DNA of 64,000 nucleotides from Ensifer sp. LC11 (lineage in GTDB: Bacteria > Pseudomonadota > Alphaproteobacteria > Rhizobiales > Rhizobiaceae): positions 1 through 64,000 of the forward strand of contig NZ_MBSO01000067.1 of NCBI RefSeq assembly GCF_001695835.1, written 5' to 3'. Positions 17,306 to 25,954 of this stretch are shown piece after piece. The notes under the pieces were generated by a model, which had not been told where the DNA came from, did no database searches, and was given only the letters and a program-made list of their open reading frames with translations. Positions within the stretch are counted from its first letter, which is position 1. Each line of letters opens with the position of its first letter. Position numbers and translations under genes: made by a program.

Positions 17306-18277
17306 CTATCGATCGGACGTGGCGGCGTAAAGCTTTTGCGTACCGGCCGGTTCTCTTCGCGACAAATGAACGCCGGCAAGCATGCAGCGCACGGAACCGC
17401 CGGCAAGCTCGATGGTGGGAACGTCAAAGGCGAGAACACGGGCCGAGGCTTCGAGCGCCTTGATCTGGTCTGCACGGAGCGAGGCGAGTGCGCGGGCTGA
17501 CATGACCACGACGCGGCCGTCGGCGCCGTCGAGCTCGATGGCATTGCCGGCGAAATTCTCGATCTGCTCCAGCGTCAGGTCGATGACCTGGCGACCGGTC
17601 TCCTCCAGCCGTGCGCAGATTTCCTGGCGACGGGCAAGATCCGGGATCATGCTGGTGCCGATCAGCGCAAACTCGGTGCCGATGCACATCAAGACGTTGG
17701 TGTGGTAGATCGAATTGCCCTGGCGATCGACCGCGTCGAAGATCATTGGCTCGAAGTTGAAGTGGGTGCAGAAACGCTCCAGCGCCACCTCGTTGGTGCG
17801 GTTGGAGCGGGCCGCGTAGGCGACGCGGCCGATATGATCGAGCACCATGGCGCCGGTACCTTCGAGATAGACGCCATCCTTTTCGAGGCCGGAATAGTCG
17901 ATCACGTCCTGAACGCGATACTCGTTCTTCAGCATCTCGATGATATCGGCGCGGCGCTCGCTCTGGCGGCTTTCCGAATACATCGGATAGATCGCCACAT
18001 GGCCACCCGAATGGGTCGAGAACCAGTTGTTTGGGAAGACCGAGTCGGGACGCGTCGCCGACTCATCCTCGAAGAGGTGCACGGCAACGCCGGCACCGGC
18101 AAGCCCGTCAGCCATGCGGCTCACTTCGTCGTAAGCTGCCCGGGCGATTGCCGACGGCTGGCGCGCCTTGTCGGTCGCCTGGAAGGCATTGTCTTCGGCC
18201 GTCATCGGGTTCGGGCCGAAATGGTGCGGACGGATCATCACGACGCCCTTTGGCGCCTGTACGGACAGTCTCTTCAT
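17306..18277 (-). CDS. ctlX: CtlX-type citrulline hydrolase (amidinotransferase fold)
   Basis: A 323-residue pentein-fold hydrolase. The catalytic histidine lies in SIYHTNVLMCIG and the cysteine in GGSVRCMLAGVHLSR near the C-terminus. The group is named after the Francisella citrulline ureidase, which forms ornithine, ammonia and CO2. The ATG at 18277 (MKRLSVQ) is preferred over the longer open frame because it begins one base after the ornithine cyclodeaminase stop. Its product ornithine is the substrate of that upstream gene. Confidence 0.85.
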   Translation of the reverse strand: MKRLSVQAPKGVVMIRPHHFGPNPMTAEDNAFQATDKARQPSAIARAAYDEVSRMADGLAGAGVAVHLFEDESATRPDSVFPNNWFSTHSGGHVAIYPMYSESRQSERRADIIEMLKNEYRVQDVIDYSGLEKDGVYLEGTGAMVLDHIGRVAYAARSNRTNEVALERFCTHFNFEPMIFDAVDRQGNSIYHTNVLMCIGTEFALIGTSMIPDLARRQEICARLEETGRQVIDLTLEQIENFAGNAIELDGADGRVVVMSARALASLRADQIKALEASARVLAFDVPTIELAGGSVRCMLAGVHLSRREPAGTQKLYAATSDR

Positions 18278-18278
18278 T

Positions 18279-19325
18279 TTATGCAACGCTCCGCTCGGCA
18301 AAGGCGGCCGGCTGCTGCCTGAACAGGCCGTAGAGATCGCGCGGGTGGTCCGGCTGCGTCGTCAGGTCGAGTTCGGTGTAGAAAGCCGTGCCCTGGATCT
18401 TGTCACGCAGGAAGCGCAGCGCCGAGAAGTCCTCAGTGGCGAAGCCAACGGAATCGAAGATGGTGATCTGGCCGATGCTGCGGCGGCCTACGGCCTCGCC
18501 GGCAATGACCTGCCAGAGTTCGGTAACCGGGAAATCCGGCGCCATCTGCTGGATCTCGCCTTCGATGCGGGTCTGCTCCGGATATTCGACGAAGACGTCG
18601 GCGCGGTGCAGGATGTCGCCCTGGAGCTCGGTCTTGCCGGGGCAGTCACCGCCGACGGCGTTGATGTGCACGCCGGCGCCAACCATGTTGTCGGAGAGGA
18701 TCGTGGCGTTGCGCTTGTCGGCCGTGACTGTCGTGATGATATCGGCGCCGGCTACCGCATCCTCCGCGGTGGCGGCGACCACGATGTCGAAGTCCATGTC
18801 CGCGAGGTTGTTGCAGAATTTGTCGGCAGCTTCCGCGTCGATATCGAAGACCTGCAGGCGCTTGACACCGAGAAGCGCGCGGAAGGCGAGCGCCTGGAAT
18901 TCCGACTGGGCGCCGAGACCGATGATCGCCATCGAGCGGGCATCGGGACGAGCGAGATATTTTGCGGCAAGCGCCGAGGTGGCGGCGGTGCGCAGACCGG
19001 TCATGATCGTCATTTCGGAGACGAGACAGGGGTAACCCGTGCTGACATCGGAAAGGACACCGAAGGCGGTGACCGTCTGCAGACCGACATTCGGGTTCTT
19101 CGGGTGACCGTTGACATATTTGAAGCCATAATGCTCGCCGTCAGAGGTCGGCATCAGCTCGATGACACCGGTCTTCGAGTGGCTCGCAAGCCGCGGCGTT
19201 TTCTCGAATGCGTTCCATCGGCGGAAATCATCCTCGATGTATTCCGCAAGACCCACAAGGAACGTCTCAATGCCGATCGATTTGACCAGCTCGATTACGT
19301 TGCCGACACCGACATACTGAACCAC
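18279..19325 (-). CDS. Ornithine cyclodeaminase
   Basis: A 348-residue NAD-dependent enzyme of the ornithine cyclodeaminase/mu-crystallin family converting ornithine to proline and ammonia. The substrate region reads GLRTAATSALAAKYLARP and the Rossmann motif AIIGLGAQSEFQ. The start is a GTG (19325) 8 nt after GGAG. It is the promoter-proximal gene of the minus-strand operon and is divergent from an Lrp/AsnC regulator, a pairing common for this enzyme. Confidence 0.92.
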   Translation of the reverse strand: MVQYVGVGNVIELVKSIGIETFLVGLAEYIEDDFRRWNAFEKTPRLASHSKTGVIELMPTSDGEHYGFKYVNGHPKNPNVGLQTVTAFGVLSDVSTGYPCLVSEMTIMTGLRTAATSALAAKYLARPDARSMAIIGLGAQSEFQALAFRALLGVKRLQVFDIDAEAADKFCNNLADMDFDIVVAATAEDAVAGADIITTVTADKRNATILSDNMVGAGVHINAVGGDCPGKTELQGDILHRADVFVEYPEQTRIEGEIQQMAPDFPVTELWQVIAGEAVGRRSIGQITIFDSVGFATEDFSALRFLRDKIQGTAFYTELDLTTQPDHPRDLYGLFRQQPAAFAERSVA

Positions 19326-19386
19326 GTTACCAACTCCATCGGAGAAATTCGATGAGGTCAGCCTAGGCTTGCAAGAAGTGAGTTGA

Positions 19387-19408
19387 AATTTTAAACATGC
19401 CTAAAATT
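19387..19408. promoter_or_regulatory. Interrupted palindrome in the ocd/lrp divergent promoter
   Basis: AATTTTA and TAAAATT are perfect 7-bp inverted arms around 8 bp, in the AT-rich spacer between the ornithine cyclodeaminase operon and the Lrp-type gene. Lrp/AsnC proteins bind AT-rich imperfect palindromes, so this is a reasonable operator candidate. A 10-bp palindrome AGCCTAGGCT is also present at 19360-19369. Confidence 0.4.
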
Positions 19409-19453
19409 CACGGTCATATTGAGCATTTTGCGCAATCGTAATATACAGTCTTC

Positions 19454-19879
19454 ATGCATATCTTCGACGACCTCGATCACCAGCTGATCTCGCTGTTGCG
19501 AGAAGACGGCCGTGCGCCCTACTCCAAGATAGCGACGGTGCTCGGCATCTCCAGGGCAACGGTGCAGACACGCATCGACCGGCTGCTCGAAAGCGGAGCG
19601 GTGCTGGGTTTCACGCTGCGCGTGCGGCAGGATTATGACGATCGCGCCATCCGAGCAATCATGATGATCGAAGTGAGCGGCCGCAACACCACCAAGGTCA
19701 TCAAATACCTGCGCGGCCTGCCCGAGCTTTACGCGCTGCACACGACCAATGGCGGCTGGGATCTCGTCGCCGAAATCCGCGCCAACAGCCTCAGCGATTT
19801 CGACCGCATCCTGCGCGAAGTGCGCGACGTCGAGGGCGTTTCGAACAGCGAGACGAGCATTCTGCTCAGCACCGTCTGA
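19454..19879 (+). CDS. Lrp/AsnC-family regulator
   Basis: A 141-residue regulator with an N-terminal helix-turn-helix (residues 5-55, SLLREDGRAPYSKIATVLGI-type segment) and a C-terminal RAM/effector domain. It is divergent from the ornithine cyclodeaminase operon and is probably its local activator, as with arginine- or ornithine-responsive family members. The effector is inferred from context. Confidence 0.88.
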   Translation: MHIFDDLDHQLISLLREDGRAPYSKIATVLGISRATVQTRIDRLLESGAVLGFTLRVRQDYDDRAIRAIMMIEVSGRNTTKVIKYLRGLPELYALHTTNGGWDLVAEIRANSLSDFDRILREVRDVEGVSNSETSILLSTV

Positions 19880-19930
19880 TCCACCACCATCACATGCGCT
19901 AGAACTGCGCCACCAAAGACAGGCAAGACC

Positions 19931-20452
19931 GTGAGCCATATTCCCCAGATCGACTACGACACCGCCTCCGACGAAATCCGCGCCGCCCATGACGAGGAGA
20001 TCCGCGTGCGCGGCCGCATGACCAACATGAAGCGCACGCTGCTGCATTCTCCGGTTGCGCATCGGATCTATGCTGAATGGTTCACGCTGCGCGAGGAACT
20101 GCGCCCGGCGCTCAACGACCGGGAGATCTGGTTCCTTTCCCATTCCATTTCCGAAGCAATGAAATCCCCGATCGCGATGGGCTTTTTCCGCCGCGCCTTC
20201 GCCAATGCCGGCATCGACTTCCATTCGGTCGTGCCGACGGAAGACGAACAGCGGCTTATCGCCTTCGGACGGGCGATCGTTGCCGACAGCAATGCCGTCC
20301 CGGACGAGATTTGGACGGGCTTGAAAGCGCGCTACGATGCCAAGGCGCTGGTCGACCTCGTCGCCTTCTCGGGGATCATGGTCGCGACAGCCCTCTTCAA
20401 CAACGTCGCCGGGGTGGAATTCGACAAGGAGCTTGAGCCCTACGTCGACTGA
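19931..20452 (+). CDS. Carboxymuconolactone decarboxylase-family protein
   Basis: A 173-residue helical protein resembling the CMD/AhpD-like family. No cysteine occurs anywhere in it, so the CxxC peroxidase centre of AhpD is absent and a peroxidase role is unlikely. The start is GTG. It lies 50 bp after the Lrp gene on the same strand and 40 bp before a GNAT gene. The function is unknown; its membership in this fold family is a moderate-confidence call. Confidence 0.65.
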   Translation: MSHIPQIDYDTASDEIRAAHDEEIRVRGRMTNMKRTLLHSPVAHRIYAEWFTLREELRPALNDREIWFLSHSISEAMKSPIAMGFFRRAFANAGIDFHSVVPTEDEQRLIAFGRAIVADSNAVPDEIWTGLKARYDAKALVDLVAFSGIMVATALFNNVAGVEFDKELEPYVD

Positions 20453-20493
20453 GCAACTGAGGACCGCCGCCGCCACGCCAAACGTTCGCGGAA

Positions 20494-21048
20494 ATGCAAG
20501 ACCTGAAAGATGAAACCTTGATCAGACCCGCTACCGCAGAGGATGCATCGAGCCTGGCCGCAATCAGCCTGGAAGTTTGGCTCAACACCTACATCCGCGA
20601 CGGCGTCAACGCGTTCTTCGCCGACTATGCGCTGGAGCAATTCACCACCGCACGCTTTAAGGACATCCTGTCTCAGGAGAACGAGAACATCTGGGTTTCG
20701 CAGAATACCGGCGGCATCGACGGCTTCCTGCGCATGTCATCCAACTCGCCGCCGCCGATCGACATCGTTTCGGACCTTGAACTAACGACACTCTATGTGC
20801 AGCCGCGTCACCACGGTCGCGGCATTGGCAAGAGGCTGCTAGAGACTGGCCTTCAGTTCTGCGCAAACACCGGCAGCACGAGTACGTGGCTGGCGGTCAA
20901 CGCCGAAAATGAAAAGGCTACGGCCTTCTACATCGCAAGCGGCTTCGAGAAGATCGGCGAAACCCACTTTAGAATCGGCGACCAGGCCTACCCCAACCAC
21001 GTTCTTCAACTTCGCCTGGACCGGTCCGACATCGATCTGGTGCGGTAA
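20494..21048 (+). CDS. GNAT-family N-acetyltransferase
   Basis: A 184-residue acetyltransferase. The acetyl-CoA pyrophosphate loop is seen as QPRHHGRGIGKRLL, followed by the NAENEKATAFYIASGFEKIG block typical of the C-terminal half of the fold. The N-terminal IRPATAEDASSLAAIS is also characteristic. The substrate is not evident from sequence or neighbours. Confidence 0.88.
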   Translation: MQDLKDETLIRPATAEDASSLAAISLEVWLNTYIRDGVNAFFADYALEQFTTARFKDILSQENENIWVSQNTGGIDGFLRMSSNSPPPIDIVSDLELTTLYVQPRHHGRGIGKRLLETGLQFCANTGSTSTWLAVNAENEKATAFYIASGFEKIGETHFRIGDQAYPNHVLQLRLDRSDIDLVR

Positions 21049-21079
21049 CCGCCCTGTCGTGCGCCCTCACTGTTAGAGC

Positions 21080-21115
21080 TTGACGTCCGGCATTTGCGTG
21101 TATATACACGAATAA
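21080..21115 (+). promoter_or_regulatory. Promoter and 14-bp palindromic operator of the MarR gene
   Basis: TTGACG (21080-21085), a 17-bp spacer and TATACA (21103-21108) form a good sigma-70-type promoter. A perfect 14-bp palindrome, CGTGTATATACACG, covers the -10 region at 21097-21110. Transcription starting about 7 nt after the -10 would fall on the ATG at 21115, giving a leaderless message. No Shine-Dalgarno sequence is visible before that ATG. Confidence 0.6.
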
Positions 21116-21510
21116 TGTCTCGCTGCTACTGTGCCCTATTACGCAAAGCCACCCGCAGAGTGACGTCGCTCTATGACGACGCACTACAGCCGGTCGGCAT
21201 CAACCTGGCCCAATTCAGTTTGCTACGGCACATTGAGCGCGGCGAGCCGATCTCGATGACCGAACTTGGCCGCAAGATCGAACTCGAGCGTTCGACGGTC
21301 AGCCGCAACGTCAAGGTGCTGGAGGGAATGGGGCTGGTTACGACCGCAAGCGGTAAGGATCAGAGGGAGGCCGTTGTCGAACTCACCGAAAACGGCCGGC
21401 GGATTCTCGCGGAAGGTGCGCCGCTTTGGCAGGGCGCGCAGGACCAGATCGAGGCGCGGCTGGGGACCGACGCTGCCGCACAACTGAAAGAACTGCTGCA
21501 AACGCTTTAA
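21115..21510 (+). CDS. MarR-family repressor
   Basis: A 131-residue MarR-type regulator. The winged helix-turn-helix spans roughly residues 45-85 (SMTELGRKIELERSTVSRNV) with the wing SGKDQREAVVEL. I prefer ATG 21115 over the in-frame TTG at 21094, since the upstream start would put a perfect palindromic operator inside the coding region. It precedes an MFS transporter on the same strand, a typical repressor-exporter or repressor-importer pair. Confidence 0.87.
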   Translation: MSRCYCALLRKATRRVTSLYDDALQPVGINLAQFSLLRHIERGEPISMTELGRKIELERSTVSRNVKVLEGMGLVTTASGKDQREAVVELTENGRRILAEGAPLWQGAQDQIEARLGTDAAAQLKELLQTL

Positions 21511-21628
21511 GCGACGCTGCCCGTCAGGGAGCGGCGGCAGACTGACACCAAATCCAAACTGCGACAGGCGCTCTGTGTTCGCGCAGCGCTCTCGCACACC
21601 CGAAAACATGGACAAAAGGAAAACGACG

Positions 21629-22924
21629 ATGCTCGGTCCGGCGCTTGCGCGTTATCTTGCCAGACGCAACATCCACTACGGCTGGGCTGTCGCCGCAGTC
21701 ACCTTCCTCGTCATGCTGTCGACCGCCGGCGCGATGGGCTCAGCCGGCGTGCTGATCAAGCCGCTTGAGACCGAATTCGGCTGGTCCAACGCCCAGATTT
21801 CGCTGGCGCTGGCGATCCGGCTTTGCCTCTTCGGGCTGCTCGGCCCGTTTGCCGCCTCCTTCATGAACCACTTCGGCGTGCGCCCGGTCGTCTCAGCGGC
21901 GCTGATCCTGATCGTCTCCGGCATCGCCGCTTCCTTCTACATGACGGAACTCTGGCATCTGGTCGCGATCTGGGGCGTGGTGCTCGGCGTCGGCACTGGC
22001 ATGACGGCGCTGGTGCTCGGCGCAACGGTTGCGACCCGCTGGTTCGACCAGCGACGCGGGCTGGTGGTCGGGTTGATGACCGCCAGCAACGCCACCGGCC
22101 AGCTGGTCTTCCTGCCGCTGCTTGCAACTCTCACTGAAACGATCGGCTGGCGGTCGGCGCTGACGCTGATCATCGTCATCCTCGTGGTAGCCTTTATCCT
22201 GGTGCTGCTGTTCATGCAGGATCGCCCAAGCGACCTCGGCCTCGCGCCGTTCGGCGGAAAGCAGATCGCGCCGGCGCCGCCGAAGGCAAAGAGCTTCGGA
22301 ACCCTGCTCATGGCGCCGATCCGGGCGCTCGCCGACGCCGCCAAGACCAACACCTTCTGGGTGCTGTTTGCCACCTTCTTCGTCTGCGGTTTCAGCACCA
22401 ACGGCCTGATCCAGACCCATTGGGTTTCGATCTGCGGTGACGTGGGCATTGCCGCCGTTGCCGCGGCCAGCCTCCTGGCACTGATTGGCGTGTTCGATCT
22501 CATCGGAACCATCGGCTCCGGCTGGCTCTCCGATCGTTACGACAACCGCTGGCTGCTCTTCTGGTTCTACGGGCTGCGCGGCCTCTCGCTGATGTTCCTG
22601 CCGTTCAGCGGCTTCAACATCTACACGCTGTCGATCTTCGCGATCTTCTACGGCCTGGATTGGGTCGCGACGGTACCGCCGACCGTGAAGCTCTCGGCCG
22701 AACGCTTCGGCCCGGAACGGGCCGGCCTCGTCTTCGGCTGGATCTTCACCGGCCACCAACTGGGTGCCGCCAGTGCGACCTTCCTCGCAGGCGCCAGCCG
22801 GACGTCGCTCGAAACCTATACGCCAGCACTGCTTGCAGCCGGCATGCTCTGCCTCGTCGCGGCCCTTTTGGTCCTGACGATTGGCCGGCGCCAACCGGCG
22901 ACGCTTGCGCCGCAGCCGGCCTGA
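21629..22924 (+). CDS. MFS transporter (monocarboxylate/oxalate-formate antiporter type)
   Basis: A 431-residue protein with 12 predicted membrane segments. The N-terminal RRNIHYGWAVAAVTFLVM and the loop SDRYDNRWLLFWFYGLRG between segments 8 and 9 fit the MCT/OFA branch of the major facilitator superfamily. I chose ATG 21629 (MLGPALARY) because AAAGGA lies 8 nt upstream; in-frame starts at 21575 and 21608 also exist. It is probably under the control of the preceding MarR protein. The substrate is unknown. Confidence 0.85.
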   Translation: MLGPALARYLARRNIHYGWAVAAVTFLVMLSTAGAMGSAGVLIKPLETEFGWSNAQISLALAIRLCLFGLLGPFAASFMNHFGVRPVVSAALILIVSGIAASFYMTELWHLVAIWGVVLGVGTGMTALVLGATVATRWFDQRRGLVVGLMTASNATGQLVFLPLLATLTETIGWRSALTLIIVILVVAFILVLLFMQDRPSDLGLAPFGGKQIAPAPPKAKSFGTLLMAPIRALADAAKTNTFWVLFATFFVCGFSTNGLIQTHWVSICGDVGIAAVAAASLLALIGVFDLIGTIGSGWLSDRYDNRWLLFWFYGLRGLSLMFLPFSGFNIYTLSIFAIFYGLDWVATVPPTVKLSAERFGPERAGLVFGWIFTGHQLGAASATFLAGASRTSLETYTPALLAAGMLCLVAALLVLTIGRRQPATLAPQPA

Positions 22925-22943
22925 GTTCCCTCATCCGGATACG

Positions 22944-22975
22944 AAAAAGGGTGGGCCGCCTGTGGCAGCCCACCC
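22944..22975 (-). terminator. Rho-independent terminator after the OsmC gene
   Basis: On the minus strand GGGTGGGC and GCCCACCC form an 8-bp stem around 11 nt, followed by TTTTT (22948-22944). It lies 31 bp after the OsmC stop and, read in the other direction, 24 bp after the MFS stop, so it may serve both convergent genes. Confidence 0.8.
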
Positions 22976-23006
22976 CACAAACACACAGGCCTTAGGCCAA
23001 TTGATG

Positions 23007-23435
23007 TCAGTGAGCGAAGCTCGTCACAAATTCCGGATTGCCGCGAATCGTGTTGCTGACGGTGCAGATCTCGTTTTCGGCGGCCTCCGCAATCGCATGG
23101 CGGACCGCATCGTCGAAATCGCCCTTGATGTCGAAGACAATGTTGAACCTGGCGACGCGGGACGGCTCGTCATGCGCCTTCTCACCGGTCACCTTGGCGC
23201 TCACTTCCGTCAACCGGTCGAGCACGCCATAACGGCTGGCGGCGATGCGGGCGCTCAGCACCAGGCAGCTCGCGAGCGACGCATAGAGCAGATCGAGCGG
23301 GCCATATCCTGCCTGCGACGGGCCGGTGACGATATCGAGTTCACCTCCAGTCACAGAGGTCACATGCGGAAATCCGGTCTTGCCGACGACCGCCGTCGCC
23401 CCGGTTTCCCGCGTTCTCACCTTCACATCCGCCAT
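23007..23435 (-). CDS. OsmC/Ohr-family hydroperoxide reductase
   Basis: A 142-residue OsmC-like protein. Both redox cysteines are present: one in SLASCLVLSA and one in ENEICTVSNTI, so thiol-dependent reduction of organic hydroperoxides is plausible. The ATG at 23435 (MADVKVRT) follows GGGAAGG; the frame is open further upstream without a ribosome site. It appears to be a single-gene unit with its own terminator. Confidence 0.88.
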   Translation of the reverse strand: MADVKVRTRETGATAVVGKTGFPHVTSVTGGELDIVTGPSQAGYGPLDLLYASLASCLVLSARIAASRYGVLDRLTEVSAKVTGEKAHDEPSRVARFNIVFDIKGDFDDAVRHAIAEAAENEICTVSNTIRGNPEFVTSFAH

Positions 23436-23488
23436 TTCACAAACCTTCCCAGAACCTAAAGAACACCATCGCATCGGTAGAAACACGT

Positions 23489-23513
23489 CGCCCCGGGCCA
23501 AAGGTCCGGGGCG
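23489..23513 (-). terminator. Hairpin behind the peptide-binding-protein gene
   Basis: CGCCCCGGGCC and its complement form an 11-bp stem (one G-U pair) with an AAA loop, 46 nt after the stop of the SBP_bac_5 gene on the minus strand. There is no T run. It likely protects or terminates that transcript before the OsmC gene. Confidence 0.6.
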
Positions 23514-23558
23514 ATTGATATGTGCGCCTTTGAAGGACGGCGCAAGAGCGATGCTCGA

Positions 23559-25154
23559 TCAGTTCTTCTTCACCATCCGGTAGAAGACGAAGTCGGAGGT
23601 GGCGCCATTGACGTAACCTTCAACCTTGTCCTTCATCGCGACCTGGGTGGCGGCCTGGAACATGATCACGATCGGCGACTTTTCCTGCACCTTGCGCTGC
23701 AGGTCGACATAGAGCGCGTCGCGCTTGGCCGGATCGGCTTCCTTCAGCGCTACCTTGGTCGCTTCGTTGAGCTCGGCCGGAACCGCCCAGCCGTTACGCC
23801 AGGTGGTCGTCGACTGGTACTTGTCGTCGGCGTTGTCCTCGTTATAGGCGAAGGCCTTGGCGTTCGAATGCGGGTCCATGAAGTCCGGGCCCCAATAGAG
23901 CAGCATGGCTTCATGAGTGCGGGCACGGTACTTGGTGATGACCTGGCTGCCGGTGCCCGGAATGATCTCGAAGTTGATGCCGGCTTCGGCGAACGATGCC
24001 TGCAGCGACTGCGCCATGTCGGTGAACGGCGTCGAGTTGATGACGTCGAGCGTCACCTTGATCGGCGTCTTGATGCCGGCGTCGGCGAGGATCTTCTTCG
24101 CCTTTTCGACGTCATAGCCATAGGGCGTTTCATCGAGCGAGCCGGGGAAGCCCTTCGGCCAGAAGGCTTGGTGAACATCCATCTGGCCCTTCAGGAAACT
24201 GTCGGTCATGCCCTTGTAGTCGACGAGGTAACGGGCGGCTTCCCAGACGGCTTCCGGCTGAAGTGCGGCGGCCTTCTGGTTGAACGACAGGAAGTGCACG
24301 GCGGCCTGCGGGTAGGATTCGACCTTCACGCCATCCTTGCCTTCAAGACCCGACACCTGGTCCGGGGTCAGGTTCTTGGCCATGTCGACGTCGCCGGTCT
24401 GCAGCATCAGCTGCTGGGTTGCGGCTTCGGCGACGTGGCGGATGATGACGCCCTTGATGGCCGGAGCGCCGCCGAAGTAGTTCGGGTTGCTGGCAAGGTT
24501 CAGGAGTTCGCCGGCGCGGAAGGCCTTCAGCACGAAGGGACCAGTACCGGCCGAGTTGGCCTTGAGCCAGGCATTGCCGAAATCGCCATCGGCTTCGTTG
24601 GCCTTGACGGTCTCGGCGTCGACGACCGATGCCGGGCGCGCTGCGAGAACGTTGAGGACGAAAGCGGACGAGAAGTCGCCTTCATACTTGATCGTGACCT
24701 TGTTGCCGTCGGCGGTCACCATCTTGTCGATGTTTTCTGGCGTCCAGCCGAGCTGCGTCAGGATGAAGGCCGGGGCCTTGTTGAGAACGACGACGCGCTT
24801 GAAGGAATAGACGACGTCTTCGCCGCGCAGCGGGTTGCCAGAGGTGAAGGTGACACCATCACGCAGCGTGAAGGTGATCGTCTTGGCGGCATCGTCGGCC
24901 GTCCATTCGGAGGCAAGGCCCGGCGCCAGCTTCTTCACGTCGGGCGCATCGTACTGCACCAGGCGGTCATAGGTCTGGGTGACGTATTCACCGGAAGAAA
25001 ACTCGTAGGCCTCGGCCGGGTCGATGCTAACGATGTCGTCGATATTCTGGGCGACGACCAGTACCTCCGCCGGCGTTTCGGCGAGTGCGGCCGGCGACAC
25101 GCTCAGCATCAGGGACGCCGCGAAAACCGCGGCCTTGAACATTCTCATCATCAT
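23559..25154 (-). CDS. Peptide/nickel-type ABC substrate-binding protein (SBP family 5)
   Basis: A 531-residue DppA/OppA-type periplasmic protein. I start it at the ATG cluster 25154-25148 right after AGGAG; the signal peptide then runs through FKAAVFAASLMLSVSPAALA. The family signature is visible in the SIDPAEAYEFSSGEYVTQTYDRL region. Its gene lies 4 bp after an XRE-cupin regulator gene on the minus strand, whereas its permeases and ATPases (25955-29517) are on the plus strand beyond the shared promoter, an unusual split of one importer. Confidence 0.9.
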   Translation of the reverse strand: MMMRMFKAAVFAASLMLSVSPAALAETPAEVLVVAQNIDDIVSIDPAEAYEFSSGEYVTQTYDRLVQYDAPDVKKLAPGLASEWTADDAAKTITFTLRDGVTFTSGNPLRGEDVVYSFKRVVVLNKAPAFILTQLGWTPENIDKMVTADGNKVTIKYEGDFSSAFVLNVLAARPASVVDAETVKANEADGDFGNAWLKANSAGTGPFVLKAFRAGELLNLASNPNYFGGAPAIKGVIIRHVAEAATQQLMLQTGDVDMAKNLTPDQVSGLEGKDGVKVESYPQAAVHFLSFNQKAAALQPEAVWEAARYLVDYKGMTDSFLKGQMDVHQAFWPKGFPGSLDETPYGYDVEKAKKILADAGIKTPIKVTLDVINSTPFTDMAQSLQASFAEAGINFEIIPGTGSQVITKYRARTHEAMLLYWGPDFMDPHSNAKAFAYNEDNADDKYQSTTTWRNGWAVPAELNEATKVALKEADPAKRDALYVDLQRKVQEKSPIVIMFQAATQVAMKDKVEGYVNGATSDFVFYRMVKKN

Positions 25155-25158
25155 TCTC

Positions 25159-25839
25159 CTATTTTCGATGAGGCTTGGTTTTTGTCGTCGCCGGCTTCGG
25201 AAGCGCTTGCGGCGCACCGGTCTCGTTGGATTGGGAGGCACGCGGGCGGAAGAGCGGCAGCGTGCCGGTCCAGATCAGCCGCACGGGCGTGTCGGTCTTG
25301 TTCCACCAGTAGTGGGGCTGGATACCGCGAAAGTGCAGGCCGTCACCCGGGGAAAGCATGGTCTCGTCGCCGTCGAGCCCGAACAGGATTTCGCCTTCCA
25401 GCATATAGACGAGCTCCTCGCCCTCATGACTGAAGACCTCGGAACGGTGTCCGGGCGGAATGGTGATGACGAAGCTCGAAAGCTGGTTGCCGGCAAAATC
25501 CGCGCCGATCCGCTCATAGGACACCGGCGAGCCGCCGACCGAAAACACCATGCGCCCTTCGGCGCGCGAAAGGCCGGTATCGATCGCCGGCGCCAGGATG
25601 AAATGGTTGAGTTCGGCGCCGAGCCCTTGGGCGATCTGCGCCAGCGTGCCGAGCGAGGGCATGGCGAGATCGCGCTCGACCTGGCTGAGATAACCGACGG
25701 AGACGCCGGCCGCATCGCTCAATGCCTGCAGCGTCATATGCATCTGCCTGCGGCGCGCGCGCACCAGCGCGCCCACCTTCGGCTGCCCTGCCCCGGTGCT
25801 TTTTCCGGACGTGGCTTCGTCATCTGACGGAATGCTCAC
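25159..25839 (-). CDS. XRE-type regulator with C-terminal cupin domain
   Basis: A 226-residue regulator. The helix-turn-helix is at about residues 22-78 (LQALSDAAGVSVGYLSQVER) and the cupin at about 110-195 (HRSEVFSHEGEELVYMLEGE, then LSPGDGLHFRGIQPHYWWN). The tail after residue 200 is basic and probably disordered. The GTG start follows GGAGGAGGAGAG. It stands between the two halves of a peptide-type importer and probably controls both, binding a small effector through the cupin. Confidence 0.88.
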   Translation of the reverse strand: MSIPSDDEATSGKSTGAGQPKVGALVRARRRQMHMTLQALSDAAGVSVGYLSQVERDLAMPSLGTLAQIAQGLGAELNHFILAPAIDTGLSRAEGRMVFSVGGSPVSYERIGADFAGNQLSSFVITIPPGHRSEVFSHEGEELVYMLEGEILFGLDGDETMLSPGDGLHFRGIQPHYWWNKTDTPVRLIWTGTLPLFRPRASQSNETGAPQALPKPATTKTKPHRK

Positions 25840-25954
25840 GCTCTCCTCCTCCAGTAAAATTTTTTTGATTTAAGCAAACTTATTTATATACTCCAAGCGA
25901 ATTTTTGCGGTATCGACAGGACAGACCGCAAGCGAAGAGGGATGGAATCGCCAC
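25840..25954. promoter_or_regulatory. Divergent promoter region, XRE-cupin regulator / importer permease
   Basis: The 115-bp AT-rich spacer holds long A/T runs (for example 25856-25868) and a short inverted repeat TAAG-CAAA-CTTA at 25871-25882. Promoters for both directions must lie here; no clear -35/-10 pair could be fixed, and the repeat is too short to call an operator with confidence. Confidence 0.35.
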
